From positions 1 to 64,000 of the forward strand of contig NZ_CANMTQ010000007.1 of NCBI RefSeq assembly GCF_947500835.1: a stretch of DNA of 64,000 bases. The letters run 5' to 3'. Below are positions 63,385 through 64,000 of this stretch, one piece after another; the first letter of the stretch is position 1, and each line of letters begins with the position of its first letter. The notes under the pieces are model-generated. The model made no database searches and was not told where the DNA came from. It saw only the letters and a list, made by a program, of their open reading frames with translations. The translations under genes were made by a program, and so were the position numbers. This DNA comes from an uncultured Halomonas sp. Its GTDB lineage: Bacteria > Pseudomonadota > Gammaproteobacteria > Pseudomonadales > Halomonadaceae.

Positions 63385-64000
63385 TCAGCCGAGAGCTTGG
63401 CCGTTGCCACCGCGAATCACGCCGACGCCTATGCCTTCGATCTCGAGATGTTCATGACGCAAATCAATCTCGATAGGCGAGAAATCGGCATTTTCCGGCA
63501 GCAGTCGGACGTGATGACCATCTCGCTGAATACGCTTGACGGTCACATCGTCTTCCATGCGCGCCACGACGATCTGTCCATCGCGTACTCGGGTGGTCCG
63601 GTGTACCGCCAGAAGATCGCCTTCAAGAATGCCGATATCGCGCATGGAGAGCCCTCTTACGCGCAATAGATAATCGGCGTGAGGGGTAAAATAGTCCGCC
63701 GGAAGCGGGCAGTAGCGATCGATGTGGGCAGCGGCAAGCACAGGGCTACCGGCAGCAACTTCACCAATGACGGGCAACCCCTGGCTGGTATCGATGGGGC
63801 TTTCATCGTTTTCCGGTTGCACGAGGCGGATGCCGCGAGACGTACCGGGAATCATGCGTATGACGCCTTTCTTGCTCAGCGCGCGCAAATGCTCTTCTGC
63901 GGCATTGGGCGACCGAAAGCCCAATGCCCGGGCAATCTCGGCGCGAGTCGGCGGATAGCCTTGTTCCTGCATGGTCTTGACGATGAAATCGTAGACATTT
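63385..64000 (-). CDS. lexA: LexA repressor (5' end outside the window)
   Basis: The frame is open to the window edge ([20 protein letters not shown]...), so about the first ten residues are missing. The winged helix-turn-helix [20 protein letters not shown] and [20 protein letters not shown] is followed by the self-cleavage site in [11 protein letters not shown] (between Ala and Gly), the catalytic Ser in [19 protein letters not shown] and the catalytic Lys in DDVTVKR. It represses SOS genes and cleaves itself with RecA. It probably controls dinB through its own promoter, which is outside the window. Confidence 0.97.
   Translation of the reverse strand, partial: NVYDFIVKTMQEQGYPPTRAEIARALGFRSPNAAEEHLRALSKKGVIRMIPGTSRGIRLVQPENDESPIDTSQGLPVIGEVAAGSPVLAAAHIDRYCPLPADYFTPHADYLLRVRGLSMRDIGILEGDLLAVHRTTRVRDGQIVVARMEDDVTVKRIQRDGHHVRLLPENADFSPIEIDLRHEHLEIEGIGVGVIRGGNGQALG

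Overview
The window looks like the chromosome of a gammaproteobacterium, most likely a halophile of the Halomonadaceae. This is inferred from protein style (acidic Mrp, FumC, Hda, MetNIQ and LexA homologues), from gene order (purM-purN opposite perM-hda, lexA-dinB) and from short dispersed repeats. No 16S rRNA or taxon marker is present to prove it. Coding density is high and the core is visibly GC-rich. The first 5.4 kb is clearly more AT-rich and is accessory DNA.

Region 1 (1-5400) is the accessory block. It starts with what looks like the end of an insertion sequence that cuts into a TIR-domain gene. Three attC-like recombination sites follow (1013-1095, 1966-2049, 3032-3091), so the TIR gene and the next two genes form an integron cassette array with no integrase in view. 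Directly after it lies a set of toxin-antitoxin genes: a decayed ccdAB pair whose ccdB stop codon sits inside the last attC box, a frameshifted CopG-type antitoxin, an apparently intact parDE pair with a perfect palindromic operator, and a Phd/YefM antitoxin split by a 0.4-kb block that carries further antitoxin pieces.

Region 2 (5.5-31.5 kb) is core genome: a secreted alpha-carbonic anhydrase, a rhomboid-Nudix pair, PpiC, a chemoreceptor, a phospholipase-D-like protein, TerB, a YihY/BrkB membrane protein, an MHYT-GGDEF-EAL protein, malic enzyme, CorA, an unusual Ser/Gly-rich membrane coiled-coil protein, Mrp, dCTP deaminase, a GDSL autotransporter esterase, an aldo/keto reductase and purMN. 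Region 3 (31.7-47.4 kb) holds perM-hda, fumC, two tRNA-Val(GAC) genes, metNIQ, riboflavin synthase and a nucleobase salvage cluster (purine permease, apt, gpt, ung, upp, uraA).

Region 4 (47.5-59.2 kb) is the most coherent functional block. A sensor kinase and a sigma-54 response regulator lie divergent to a tungstate transporter (tupABC), which has a good -24/-12 promoter match. Then come mobA and a tightly overlapping molybdenum cofactor operon, mobB-moeA-moaC/moaD-moaE-moaA, in which MoaC and MoaD are one fused polypeptide. Region 5 (59.3-64 kb) has an H-NS-like protein with an AT-hook tail, an RNase J-family enzyme, an orphan CbiM-like permease, and the SOS pair dinB and lexA (lexA runs off the end).

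Several families of short inverted-repeat elements are scattered in the core. Four copies start or end on the stop codon of a neighbouring gene (mrp, metI, upp, uraA).
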